Shown here: positions 24,267-32,818 of the stretch, piece by piece | Layout: the number at the start of each line of letters is the position of its first letter | Numbering within the stretch: position 1 is the stretch's first letter | Origin: JACVRW01 sp034664125 | GTDB lineage: Bacteria; Actinomycetota; Thermoleophilia; Solirubrobacterales; Thermoleophilaceae | Direction of reading: 5' to 3' | Assembly (NCBI GenBank): GCA_034664125.1 | Contig: JAXDIG010000058.1 | Location: forward strand, 1-64,000 | DNA length: 64,000 nt | The notes under the pieces: generated by a model | Database searches by the model: none | Told to the model about the DNA's origin: nothing | The model's input: the letters and a program-made list of their open reading frames with translations, nothing else | Program-made: the position numbers and the translations under genes

Positions 24267-25325
24267 TCAGGCGGCTTCCGAGAGCGCCGCGACCTCGCGG
24301 AACTCCGCAAGCCGCTCGAGCGCCTTGTGCTCGATGCGCCGCACGCGCTCGGGGGACAGCCCGAGGCGCCGCCCCGCCTCGCGCAGCGGGGTGGGGTCGT
24401 CACCGCCGAGCCCGAACCGCAGGCCGATCACCTCGCGCTCCTGGTCGGGCAGCTGATCGAGCGCCGCGCGCACGGTCTGGTCGCGCAGGCCGATCTCGAC
24501 CTCCTCGTGCGGCTCGATCTCGTCGCTGGCGAGCAGGTCGCCCAACTCGGTTTCGCCCTCCTGGCCGACCGGCCGCTCCAGACTCGTGATCGTGCGCATC
24601 ACCTCGCGCGTCTCGTTCAGGTCGGCGAGGGTGATCTCGGCTGCGGCGGCGATCTCCTCGTCGGTGGGCGGGCGACCGTGCTTGGCCGCCAGCTCGCGCT
24701 CCGCGCGTGCGATCTTGCGCTCGCGCTGGCCGATGTGCACGGGGATCCTGATCGTGCGGCCCTGGTTGGCGAGGCCGCGCTGGATCGCCTGGCGGATCCA
24801 GAAGGTCGCGTAGGTCGAGAACTTGTAGCCCTTGCGCCAATCGAACTTCTCGGCCGCGCGGATCAGCCCGAGGATGCCCTCCTGGATCAGGTCGAGCAGG
24901 GCCAGCTCGTGGCCCTGGTACTTCTTCGCGATCGACACCACGAGGCGCAGATTCGAGTTGACCATGCGCTCCTTGGCCTCCAGGTCGCCGCGCTCGATGC
25001 GCTTGGCGAGCTCGACCTCCTCGGAGGCGGAGAGCAGCGGGTGCCGGCGAACGTCGCGCAGGAAGAGCTGCAGCGTGTCGCTGGTCATCGTCGCCAGCTC
25101 GTCGTTGTTGTAGTGAGCCCCCGCGCGTTCGTTCCCGCAGTCGTCGCTCACCTCGATGCTTCGAGCGTCGAGTCGGTCCTGCAGCGCCTGGGCGTCGTCC
25201 TCGGGAAGCTCGAGCTCCTGAATCAGCTCCAAGAGCTCGGACAGGTTGACGCAGCCTCTCTCCTCGCCCCGCTCGAGCAGCCCTTCGATCCGCCCCTCGG
25301 CGGAACCCTCCGTCATCGTCGGCAT
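24267..25325 (-). CDS. primary-type RNA polymerase sigma-70 factor with region 1.1-like N-terminus
   Basis: A 352-residue sigma factor, longer than the one at 5.3-6.2 kb. Residues about 8-60 resemble region 1.1 (LERGEERGCVNLSELLELIQ). Region 1.2 starts near residue 80 (TSDTLQLFLRDVRRHPLLSA), then region 2 with KFSTYATFWIRQAIQRGLAN, and region 4 with LREAGRRLGLSPERVRRIEH. It may be the housekeeping factor or a group 2 copy. Its promoter (GTTT-N15-GGGTAG with N9 to the ATG) is of the general-stress type, which favours a stress-induced primary-like factor. Confidence 0.93.
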   Translation of the reverse strand: MPTMTEGSAEGRIEGLLERGEERGCVNLSELLELIQELELPEDDAQALQDRLDARSIEVSDDCGNERAGAHYNNDELATMTSDTLQLFLRDVRRHPLLSASEEVELAKRIERGDLEAKERMVNSNLRLVVSIAKKYQGHELALLDLIQEGILGLIRAAEKFDWRKGYKFSTYATFWIRQAIQRGLANQGRTIRIPVHIGQRERKIARAERELAAKHGRPPTDEEIAAAAEITLADLNETREVMRTITSLERPVGQEGETELGDLLASDEIEPHEEVEIGLRDQTVRAALDQLPDQEREVIGLRFGLGGDDPTPLREAGRRLGLSPERVRRIEHKALERLAEFREVAALSEAA

Positions 25326-25334
25326 GTGAAAGGT

Positions 25335-25359
25335 CTACCCATGGCCCGGCGACCGAAAC
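25335..25359 (-). promoter_or_regulatory. SigB/F-type leaderless promoter of the sigma/BrkB operon
   Basis: On the minus strand, GTTT (25356-25359)-N15-GGGTAG (25335-25340) is followed by exactly 9 bases and the ATG at 25325. This is the best example of the motif with a leaderless geometry. It links the SigB/F-type factor at 13 kb to control of a second sigma factor. Confidence 0.65.
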
Positions 25360-25365
25360 AGGGCC

Positions 25366-25587
25366 CTAGGCGGGACGGTTCTGCTCGCGTTCCCGTTCGA
25401 GAGCCACGACCAGGGCCAGCTCCCCTTCCGCGTCTCCGCGCTTGCCGGCTGCGTATACGAGCCGGGCCAGCGCGGCCTCGCGCACGTACTGCGAGACGGT
25501 GAGCCCGAGCTCAGCGCACTCGCTCTCGAGCGCTTCCCACAGGTCGCCTCCGAAGTGCACCGTGGTGTGGTGCATCTTGCGCGTCAC
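25366..25587 (-). CDS. small ribbon-helix-helix-like protein
   Basis: A 73-residue protein: TTVHFGGDLWEALESECAEL, then GLTVSQYVREAALARLVYAA. The strand followed by two helices fits a MetJ/Arc ribbon-helix-helix DNA-binding fold. No toxin gene is adjacent. It lies 15 bases downstream of the glycosyltransferase gene and 26 bases before the promoter of the sigma gene. The regulatory target is unknown. Confidence 0.65.
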   Translation of the reverse strand: MTRKMHHTTVHFGGDLWEALESECAELGLTVSQYVREAALARLVYAAGKRGDAEGELALVVALEREREQNRPA

Positions 25588-25602
25588 GCGGGCAGCCTAG
25601 CC

Positions 25603-26670
25603 TCAGCCGCCCCGCTCCGCCAGCAACTCGAGCGCCGCCGCGACGAGCCGCTCCGGGGCAACCCCCCGCAGACAGAGGTGGTGCCCCTCGGGACAGACGC
25701 TGCGGTAGCACCAACGGCACGGCACGTCGTTGGAGAGCACCCGGCTCGGGACCATCCAGGGCGTGTGCTGGGGGTTGGTCAGCGCGTACAGGTCGACCAC
25801 CGGAGTGCCGACCGCCGCCGCCAGATGGACCGGGCCGGTGTTGCCGGCCATCAGCAGGGGAGCCGCTTCGATCAGCGCCGCGAGCTCGTCCACGGAAAGC
25901 CGGCCGGCGAGCGATGGTCCGGGCTCGCCCGCGAGCGCGCGCACCCGCGTGGCCACCTCGGCTTCTGCCGGGTCGCCGGTGAACACGAGCCGCAGGCCGT
26001 GGTCCTCGGCCAGCGCGCGGCACGCGCGCCCCCACAGCTCCGGCGGGTAGCGGCGAGACGGGGCCGTGGCGCCGGGATGGACCACCGCCCAGGGCCGCTC
26101 GACACCGGCCTCGGCCAGCATGGCGCGCACGCCCGCGCGCGCGACGTCCGGCACCTCGACGCGCAGCGGAGCGTCCGGCGCGGGCGCGCCCAGGGACCCG
26201 GCGAGATCCAGCTGGCGTCGCACCTCGTGGCGCTGTATGTCCTCGGGCTCCGGCTCGGGCAGCCAGTCGGTCAGGAGGGCGTAGGGGTTCTCGCGGCAGT
26301 GCGCCGCCCGCCGGGGCACGCCGGCGAGGTGGCACATCAACGCGGCGGGCAGCGGGCTCTGGGTGTAGACGGTGAAGATCACAGCGGCGTCGAAGGACCG
26401 CTCGCGCAGCGAGGCCAGCAGCTGCTCGTCGGGTGCGGATCCGGCGCCCCGCTCGCGCTTCATCCAGGGTGCGTCGTAGACGATCGTCTCGTCCACCTCC
26501 GGCATCAGCCGCGCGACCGCCGCACCGGGCGGGGAGGTGAGCAGCGTCAGCCGGCGGCCGGGTGCGGCCGCTCGCAGCGCGCGCAGGGCAGGGCCGGTCA
26601 TCAGCACGTCGCCGAGCGTGTCCAGGCGAACGGCGAGGACGTGCCGGGCCGTGGGGGGAAGGGGCGGCAT
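25603..26670 (-). CDS. glycosyltransferase family 9 (heptosyltransferase-like)
   Basis: A 355-residue GT-B transferase of the ADP-heptose:LPS heptosyltransferase family. The N-terminus HVLAVRLDTLGDVLMTGPAL, the central VVHPGATAPSRRYPPELWG and the C-terminal GNTGPVHLAAAVGTPVVDLY are diagnostic. A Cys-rich CRWCYRSVCPEGHHLCLRGV tail is typical of one GT9 subgroup. It is transcribed away from the heptose cluster, 196 bases from its first gene, and probably transfers the sugar made there. I start at MPPLPPTARHV; an earlier Met is possible. Confidence 0.9.
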   Translation of the reverse strand: MPPLPPTARHVLAVRLDTLGDVLMTGPALRALRAAAPGRRLTLLTSPPGAAVARLMPEVDETIVYDAPWMKRERGAGSAPDEQLLASLRERSFDAAVIFTVYTQSPLPAALMCHLAGVPRRAAHCRENPYALLTDWLPEPEPEDIQRHEVRRQLDLAGSLGAPAPDAPLRVEVPDVARAGVRAMLAEAGVERPWAVVHPGATAPSRRYPPELWGRACRALAEDHGLRLVFTGDPAEAEVATRVRALAGEPGPSLAGRLSVDELAALIEAAPLLMAGNTGPVHLAAAVGTPVVDLYALTNPQHTPWMVPSRVLSNDVPCRWCYRSVCPEGHHLCLRGVAPERLVAAALELLAERGG

Positions 26671-26711
26671 CCCGCGGACCGGTTGCCCAACACCGCGGGG
26701 GTTGAAGCGCT

Positions 26712-26736
26712 GTTTCTCGAAGCGCTTCTCGGGTAG
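26712..26736 (+). promoter_or_regulatory. SigB/F-type promoter of the glycan operon
   Basis: GTTT (26712-26715)-N15-GGGTAG (26731-26736) is a full match. The spacer contains the perfect palindrome GAAGCGCTTC (26719-26728), and GAAGCGCT also occurs 15 bp upstream (26704-26711), so a regulator may bind here. A TTGACA at 26761 with CACTTAAGTAC downstream (26784-26794) could form another promoter, but its spacing is poor. The leader to the first gene is about 125 bases. Confidence 0.55.
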
Positions 26737-26866
26737 CGACACGGGACAGGACGAGCCCGCTTGACACGAGGGCGGGGCGGACGCACTTAAGTACTCGAGG
26801 GACGTACCGGGCGCTGTGTCGCGTCGGGGCGGACTTCCGCACAAGGACGTAACCGGAGGTGTGCGC

Positions 26867-28549
26867 TTGCCTTCCCGAGTGCTCGGAGTCAACGCTGCGT
26901 TCCACGACCCGTCGGCCGCGCTCGTGTGCGACGGGAAGATCGTCGCGGCCGCCGAGGAGGAGCGCTTCTCGCGTCGCAAGCACGGCAAGGAGCCGGTGCC
27001 GTTCTCCGCGTGGGAGCTGCCCGAACGGTCGGCCCGGTGGTGCCTCGAGCACGCCGGCCTCGCGCCCGCCGCGCTCGACGCGGTCGCCTACGCCTACGAC
27101 CCGGCGCTGGCCTCCGTGCGCAGCGACGACCCGATGGGCGAGCGCTGGGAGGGTCTGCGCACGCTGTTCGCCGAGCGCGCCCCTCTCTTCCTGAGAACCG
27201 CGCTGCCCGGCCTCGACCCGGCCCGAGTGCGGTTCGTCGGTCACCACCTAGCGCACGCGGCGTCGGCCTTCCTGTGCTCGCCGTTCGACTCCTGCGCGGT
27301 GCTGACCCTGGACGGGCGCGGCGAGAGCACCTCACAGTTGGCCGGGCACGCCCGCGACGGGCGGCTGGAGGTGCTCTACGAGCAGCGCCTGCCGCACTCG
27401 CTCGGGCTCGTCTACGAGGACCTCACCGTCCACCTGGGCTTCCGGCGCGCCTCGGACGAGTACAAGGTGATGGCGCTCGCCTCCTACGGCGAGCCGCGCT
27501 GGCTCGGCGAGCTGCGCGAGGCGGTGCGCGTCACGCACGACGGCGGGTTTGCCACCGAGCCGCTCGACTGGAGCCGCTTCGCGCCGGCGCTGACCGGGGG
27601 CGACGGCTGGAGCTCGGAGCACGCGGACCTCGCCGCCAGCGTGCAGCGCCGCCTCGAGGAGGTCGTGCTCGAGCTCGCGCGCTGGGTCCACGCGCGCACC
27701 GGCGAGTCGCGGCTGGCTCTGGCCGGCGGAGTGGCGCTGAACTGCGTGTGCAACTCGCGCCTGTGGCGCGAGGGTCCCTTCGACGAGATCTGGGTCCAGC
27801 CCGCCGCGGGCGACGCCGGCACGGCGCTGGGCGCGGCGCAGTACGTGGCCCAGGAGCTCGGCGACCGGATCGTGCCGATGGGCAGCGCCGCCCTTGGACG
27901 CGGCTGGGGCGCCGACGAGCTCGAGGCTTGGCTGCGCCGCGCGGCGGTCGCCCACGAACGCCCCGACGACGTGGCCGAGGAGGCCGCCGAGATCCTCGCC
28001 CGCGACGGCGTGGTCGCGTGGTTCGAGGGCCGCGCCGAGTTCGGGCCGCGCGCGCTCGGGCACCGCAGCCTGCTCGCCGACCCGCGCGACCCCGCCAACC
28101 TCGAGCGCCTCAACGACGTCAAGGGGCGCGAGCAGTTCCGGCCGGTCGCCCCGATGGTGCTCGCCGAGCGGGCGCGAGAGATCTTCTCCGGCGGCCCGGT
28201 TCCGAGCCCGTACATGCTCTTCACCCACGAGGTGGCGCCGGAGTGGGGGGCGCGGATCCCCGCCGTGGTGCACGTGGACGGCACGGCGCGCATCCAGACC
28301 GTCGACGCCGAGCGGGAGCCCGCGATCGCGCGCATGCTGCGCGCGTTCGAGCGCCGCACCGGGGTGCCGGTGGTCGTCAACACCAGCCTCAACACGGCGG
28401 GGCGGCCGATGGTCGACGACCCGCGCGACGCGCTCGAGTGCTTCGGCTCGGCGCCGGTGGACGCCCTCGTCATGGGCCCGTTCCTGGTGCGCCGCCCGAC
28501 GTCGCCGGCCGCGATGGGGGAGCCGGCCGAGGCCGGCGTGCTGGCGTGA
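26867..28549 (+). CDS. carbamoyltransferase (NodU/TobZ family)
   Basis: A 560-residue O-carbamoyltransferase that uses carbamoyl phosphate and ATP through a carbamoyladenylate. VLGVNAAFHDPSAALVCDG opens the Kae1-like domain. H125 lies in VGHHLAHAASAF, and LTLDGRGES, LALAGGVALNCVCN and GRAEFGPRALGHRSLLADP follow, as does the C-terminal REQFRPVAPMV. I chose TTG at 26867 because GGAGGT lies 6 bases upstream; GTG at 26861 touches the ribosome site. It leads the operon, so the final glycan is probably carbamoylated. Confidence 0.92.
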   Translation: MPSRVLGVNAAFHDPSAALVCDGKIVAAAEEERFSRRKHGKEPVPFSAWELPERSARWCLEHAGLAPAALDAVAYAYDPALASVRSDDPMGERWEGLRTLFAERAPLFLRTALPGLDPARVRFVGHHLAHAASAFLCSPFDSCAVLTLDGRGESTSQLAGHARDGRLEVLYEQRLPHSLGLVYEDLTVHLGFRRASDEYKVMALASYGEPRWLGELREAVRVTHDGGFATEPLDWSRFAPALTGGDGWSSEHADLAASVQRRLEEVVLELARWVHARTGESRLALAGGVALNCVCNSRLWREGPFDEIWVQPAAGDAGTALGAAQYVAQELGDRIVPMGSAALGRGWGADELEAWLRRAAVAHERPDDVAEEAAEILARDGVVAWFEGRAEFGPRALGHRSLLADPRDPANLERLNDVKGREQFRPVAPMVLAERAREIFSGGPVPSPYMLFTHEVAPEWGARIPAVVHVDGTARIQTVDAEREPAIARMLRAFERRTGVPVVVNTSLNTAGRPMVDDPRDALECFGSAPVDALVMGPFLVRRPTSPAAMGEPAEAGVLA

Positions 28550-30057
28550 GCTACGAGGTCGTCATCCCCACGAGCGGGCGCCCGTCGCTGGCGCGACTGC
28601 TCGCGGCCCTCGGCACGGGCCCGGGACCGCTGCCTGAGCGAGTGCTTGTCGTCGACGACCGCAGGGCGCCGCACGGCCCCCCGCCGGTCGGCGCGCCGCC
28701 CGCCGCGATCCTCGAACTGAACGAGGTCGTCCGCGGCGCGGGCCGCGGACCCGCCGCGGCCCGCAACCGCGGCTGGCGGCGCGCTCGCGCCGAGTGGGTG
28801 GCCTTCCTCGACGACGACGTGTTGCCGGCGCCGGGCTGGCGGCGGGACCTGAAGCGCGATACCGACTCCCTCTCCGGTCGCGCGGCGGGCTCCCAAGGGC
28901 GGATCCGAGTGCCGCTGCCCGGCGTCCGGCGACCGACCGATTGGGAGCGCAACACGGCGGGCCTCGAGCTGGCCCGCTGGGCGACGGCGGACATGGCCTA
29001 CCGGCGCTCGGTCCTCGCGTCGGTCGGCGGGTTCGACGAGCGCTTCGAGCGCGCCTACCGCGAGGACGCCGACCTGGGGCTGCGCCTGGTCGCGGCGGGT
29101 TGGGAGATCGCCCGCGGCGAGCGCATGGTCGTGCACCCCGTGCGCCCGGCCGGACCGCTCGTGAGCGTGCGCCTGCAGGCCGGCAACGCCGATGACGTGT
29201 TGATGGCCGCGCTGCACGGCGGCGACTGGCGAGAGCGCGCCGGCGCTCCGCGCGGGCGGCTGACTCGCCACCTTGCCGTGACCGCGGCGGGTCTGGCCGG
29301 AGCGGGCGCGCTTGCCGCGGGCAGGCCGCGCACGGCCGCCGCCGGACTGGGAGCCTGGCTGGCCGGCACCGCCGAGCTGGCGTGGGCGCGGGTCGCGCCG
29401 GGCCCGCGCACTCCCGCGGAGGTGACGACGATGCTCGCGACCTCGGCGCTGATCCCGCCGGTCGCCGCGGCGCAGCGGGTGCGCGGGTACCTGCGCCGGG
29501 CGCGCCTGCTCGCGGACGCGCGACGGGCGCCGCACCCGCTTCCGGAGGCCGTGCTGCTCGACCGCGACGGCACGCTCATCCGCGACGTGCCGTACAACGG
29601 CGACCCCGACCGGGTCGAGCCGCTGGAGGGAGCGGGCGAGGCACTCGAGCGCCTGCGCGAGGCGGGCGTTGCCCTGGCCGTGATCTCGAACCAGAGCGGG
29701 GTCGGCCGCGGCCTGATCCGCGCGCGGGACGTGGCGGCGGTCAATCGCCGCGTCGAGGAGGTGCTCGGCCCGCTCGGCCCGTGGCTCGTGTGCCCGCACG
29801 CACCCGGGGACGGCTGCACCTGCCGCAAGCCTCGGCCGGGCCTCGTGCTCGATGCCGCCGGCCGGCTGGGCGTGAGGCCGGAGCGCTGCGTGGTGATCGG
29901 AGACATCGGCGCCGACGTCGAGGCGGGTCACGCGGCCGGCGCTCGAGCGGTGCTGGTGCCCACGCCGGCGACCCGGCCCGAGGAGGTGGCGTCCGCCCCT
30001 GTGGTGGCGCGGACGCTGCTGGAGGCGGTCGACCTCGTATTGGAAGCCCAGCCGTGA
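28546..30057 (+). CDS. fusion: family 2 glycosyltransferase + HAD heptose-bisphosphate phosphatase (GmhB-like)
   Basis: A 503-residue bifunctional protein. Residues 1-230 are a GT2 domain (VVIPTSGRPSLARLL, AFLDDDVLPAPGW, GGFDERFERAYREDADLGLR). Residues about 245-330 are Ala-rich and may be membrane-associated. Residues 335-503 are a HAD-IIIA phosphatase with LLDRDGTLIRDVPYNGDPD, VISNQSGVGRGLI, the zinc-binding CPHAPGDGCTCRKPRPG and VIGDIGADVEAG. That half matches D-glycero-D-manno-heptose-1,7-bisphosphate 7-phosphatase. It is coupled at both ends by GTGA overlaps. Confidence 0.9.
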   Translation: MSYEVVIPTSGRPSLARLLAALGTGPGPLPERVLVVDDRRAPHGPPPVGAPPAAILELNEVVRGAGRGPAAARNRGWRRARAEWVAFLDDDVLPAPGWRRDLKRDTDSLSGRAAGSQGRIRVPLPGVRRPTDWERNTAGLELARWATADMAYRRSVLASVGGFDERFERAYREDADLGLRLVAAGWEIARGERMVVHPVRPAGPLVSVRLQAGNADDVLMAALHGGDWRERAGAPRGRLTRHLAVTAAGLAGAGALAAGRPRTAAAGLGAWLAGTAELAWARVAPGPRTPAEVTTMLATSALIPPVAAAQRVRGYLRRARLLADARRAPHPLPEAVLLDRDGTLIRDVPYNGDPDRVEPLEGAGEALERLREAGVALAVISNQSGVGRGLIRARDVAAVNRRVEEVLGPLGPWLVCPHAPGDGCTCRKPRPGLVLDAAGRLGVRPERCVVIGDIGADVEAGHAAGARAVLVPTPATRPEEVASAPVVARTLLEAVDLVLEAQP

Positions 30058-30992
30058 GGGTGCTGCTCTGGCACGTGCACGGCTCGTGGACGACGGCGCT
30101 CGTTCAGGGCCGCCACGACTACCTGCTTCCCGTACTGCCCGACCGTGGCCCGGGCGGGCGCGGGCGCGCGCAGACCTGGGAGTGGCCGCTCAACGCCATC
30201 GAGGTCACACCCGAGCAGGCCGCCGACGCGGAGGTGGACGCGGTGGTGCTGCAGCGGTCGTCGGAGCTGAACGGACTCGTGGAGACCTGGCTGGGCGGGC
30301 GCCGCCCCGGGCGCGACCTGCCCGCCGTGTACGTCGAGCACAACGCGCCGCAGGGGCGCATCGCGGAGATGCGTCACCCGGCGTACGACCGGCCCGATCT
30401 CGTGCTCGTGCACGTGACGCACTTCAACGACCTGTTCTGGGACGCCGGGTCGACGCCCACGCGGGTGATCGAGCACGGCGTCGTGGATCCGGGCCGGCGC
30501 TACACGGGCGAGCTGCCGCGAGCCGCGGTGGTGATCAACGAGGCGCGCCGCCGCGGACGCGTGACGGGCACGGATCTGCTGCCGCGCCTCAACGGCACCG
30601 TGCCGATCGACCTGTTCGGCATGGACGCGATCGCGCTGGGGGGCACCGAGAACCCGCCGCAGGAGCGCCTGCACGCCGAGATGGCGCGGCGGCGGGTGTA
30701 CCTGCACCCGATCCGCTGGACCTCGCTCGGCCTGTCGCTGATCGAGGCGATGCACCTGGGCATGCCGGTCGTCGCACTCGCCACCACCGAGGTGCCGGAG
30801 GCGGTGCCCGCCGCCGCGGGCACCGTGTCGACCGACGTGAGCGTGCTGTCCGCGGCCGTACGGCGGTTCGTGGGGGATCCGGACGCCGCCCACGCGGCCG
30901 GTCTGGCGGCGCGCGCGGCGGCGCTCGAGCGGTACGGGCTCGGCCGGTTCCTGGCCGACTGGGACAACCTGCTGGAGGAGGTGGCGGGATGA
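30054..30992 (+). CDS. glycosyltransferase (GT-B, GT1/GT4-like)
   Basis: A 312-residue transferase starting VRVLLWHVHGSWTTALVQGR. The middle has PAVYVEHNAPQGRIAEMRHP and LVLVHVTHFNDLFWDAG. The donor half has RRRVYLHPIRWTSLGLSLIE followed by AMHLGMPVVALATTEVPEAV, the classic GT-B E-x7-E-type region. Similar proteins occur next to heptose genes in actinobacteria, as I recall. Donor and acceptor are unknown. Both ends overlap neighbours by 4 bases. Confidence 0.85.
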   Translation: MRVLLWHVHGSWTTALVQGRHDYLLPVLPDRGPGGRGRAQTWEWPLNAIEVTPEQAADAEVDAVVLQRSSELNGLVETWLGGRRPGRDLPAVYVEHNAPQGRIAEMRHPAYDRPDLVLVHVTHFNDLFWDAGSTPTRVIEHGVVDPGRRYTGELPRAAVVINEARRRGRVTGTDLLPRLNGTVPIDLFGMDAIALGGTENPPQERLHAEMARRRVYLHPIRWTSLGLSLIEAMHLGMPVVALATTEVPEAVPAAAGTVSTDVSVLSAAVRRFVGDPDAAHAAGLAARAAALERYGLGRFLADWDNLLEEVAG

Positions 30993-32818
30993 GGGTGGCG
31001 ATGGTGTCCGAGCACGCCAGCCCGCTCGCCGCGCTCGGCGGAGTGGACGCCGGCGGCCAGAACGTGCACGTGGCCGCGCTCGCCTGCGCCATCGCCCGCC
31101 GCGGGGTGGAGGTGGTCGTGCACACACGCCGCGACGACCCCGACCTGCCGGCGCGGGTGCGGATGGCGCCCGGGGTGGAGGTGCACCACGTGGATGCAGG
31201 GCCGGCCGCGGCGATCCCCAAGGACGACCTGCTCCCCCATATGCCGCAGTTCGCGGCGCAGCTCGCGGCCGCGTGGCGGCGCGAGCGGCCCGACGTCGTT
31301 CATTCGCACTTCTGGATGTCCGGGTGGGCGGCCCTGCAGGCGGCCGCGCCGCTGGGCATCCCGCTCGCGCACACCTTCCACGCGCTGGGCGTGGTCAAGC
31401 GCCGCTACCACGGCGAGCGCGACCCGAGCCCGGCCGAACGGATCGCGATCGAGCGCGACCTGGTCCGACGGGTCGACCGGATCGTCGCGACCTGCACGGA
31501 CGAGGTCTTCGAGCTGGTGCGGATGGGCGCCCCGAGCCCGCACGTGACCGTAGTCCCGTGCGGCGTGGACCTGGAGCTGTTCCGCCCCGACGGCCCGGCG
31601 GCGCCGCGGGCCCCGGACCTGAGGCGTCTGCTCTGCATCGGCCGCCTGGTGGAGCGCAAGGGGATCGGCAACGTGATCTCGTCGCTGCAGGGCGTGCCGG
31701 ACGCCGAGCTGATCGTGGCCGGCGGACCGGACCTCGGGCGGCTCGACGAGGACCCCGAGGCTCGCCGCCTGACGCTGCTCGCGCAGGAGGCCGGCGTGTT
31801 CGACCGCGTGCACCTGTGCGGCGGCCTCGAGCGGCGCGAGGTGCCACCGCTGATGCGCTCGGCCGACGCCGTCGTGTCGGCGCCCTGGTACGAGCCGTTC
31901 GGGATCGTCCCGCTCGAGGCGATGGCCTGCGGCGTGCCGGTCGTGGCCTCGGCGGTGGGCGGGATGATCGACAGCGTCGTGGATGGCGTGACGGGCGTGC
32001 ACGTGCCCCCGCGCGACCCCGAGCGCCTCGCGAACGTGCTGACCGACCTGCTCGACGACCCCGAGCGGCGCCGGCAGTACGGGAGCGCGGGGGTGGAGCG
32101 CGCCCGGCGCCTGTACGACTGGAACCGGATCGCCGCCTCGTCGCTCGACGTTTACGAGCGCGTACGCCGGCGCGCGCCGCGCCGGCGCCGCGCGGCGTCG
32201 AACGGCAGCTTCCGGCTGCCGCCCACGGCGGCGGAGCACCTGGCCGCCGTGACCGAGTCGCTGCACCGCCTCGAAGGCGAGCTCGGCCACCTCTCGGCGT
32301 GGGGCGAGCGCCTGGCGAGCCGCCTGCTCGACGGCGGGCGCCTGCTGGTCGTCGGTAACGGCGGCAGCGCCGCCCAGGCGCAGCACCTGACCGCCGAGCT
32401 GGTCGGGCGCTACGAGTCCGAGCGCGAGCCGCTGAGCGCCATCTGCCTGCACGGCGACACGTCGAGCCTCACGGCCATCTGCAACGACTACGGCATCGAG
32501 GAGGCGTTTGCGCGCCAGGTGCGCGCGCACGGGCGCCCCGGCGACGTGCTGCTCTCGCTCTCCACCTCGGGACGCAGCCCGAACGTACTCGCGGCCGTGC
32601 GGGCCGCGCACGACTGCGGCCTGGAGACCTGGGCGCTCAGCGGCGCCGCCCCCAACCCGCTGGCCGAGCTCTGCGACGAGGCGGTCGCTCTGGACTGCGG
32701 CTCGCCGGCCACCGTGCAGGAGCTGCACCAGGTGGCGCTGCACCTGGTGTGCGGCGCGATCGACCGCGAGGTCGCGCTGCGGACGCTCGGGCGCAGGCAC
32801 GAGGAGGTGCACGCGTGA
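30989..32818 (+). CDS. fusion: family 4 glycosyltransferase + SIS-domain heptose isomerase (GmhA-like)
   Basis: A 609-residue bifunctional protein. Residues 1-400 are GT4, with ALGGVDAGGQNVHVAALACA, VVHSHFWMSGWAALQAA, HTFHALGVVKRRYHGERD and SAPWYEPFGIVPLEAMACGV. Residues about 410-609 are a SIS domain with LLVVGNGGSAAQAQHLTAEL, LSTSGRSPNVLAAVRAA and QELHQVALHLVCGAID, the pattern of sedoheptulose-7-phosphate isomerase. Thus the first sugar-activation enzyme is physically joined to a transferase. A basic linker (RRRAPRRRRAASNG) separates the parts. Confidence 0.92.
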   Translation: MRVAMVSEHASPLAALGGVDAGGQNVHVAALACAIARRGVEVVVHTRRDDPDLPARVRMAPGVEVHHVDAGPAAAIPKDDLLPHMPQFAAQLAAAWRRERPDVVHSHFWMSGWAALQAAAPLGIPLAHTFHALGVVKRRYHGERDPSPAERIAIERDLVRRVDRIVATCTDEVFELVRMGAPSPHVTVVPCGVDLELFRPDGPAAPRAPDLRRLLCIGRLVERKGIGNVISSLQGVPDAELIVAGGPDLGRLDEDPEARRLTLLAQEAGVFDRVHLCGGLERREVPPLMRSADAVVSAPWYEPFGIVPLEAMACGVPVVASAVGGMIDSVVDGVTGVHVPPRDPERLANVLTDLLDDPERRRQYGSAGVERARRLYDWNRIAASSLDVYERVRRRAPRRRRAASNGSFRLPPTAAEHLAAVTESLHRLEGELGHLSAWGERLASRLLDGGRLLVVGNGGSAAQAQHLTAELVGRYESEREPLSAICLHGDTSSLTAICNDYGIEEAFARQVRAHGRPGDVLLSLSTSGRSPNVLAAVRAAHDCGLETWALSGAAPNPLAELCDEAVALDCGSPATVQELHQVALHLVCGAIDREVALRTLGRRHEEVHA

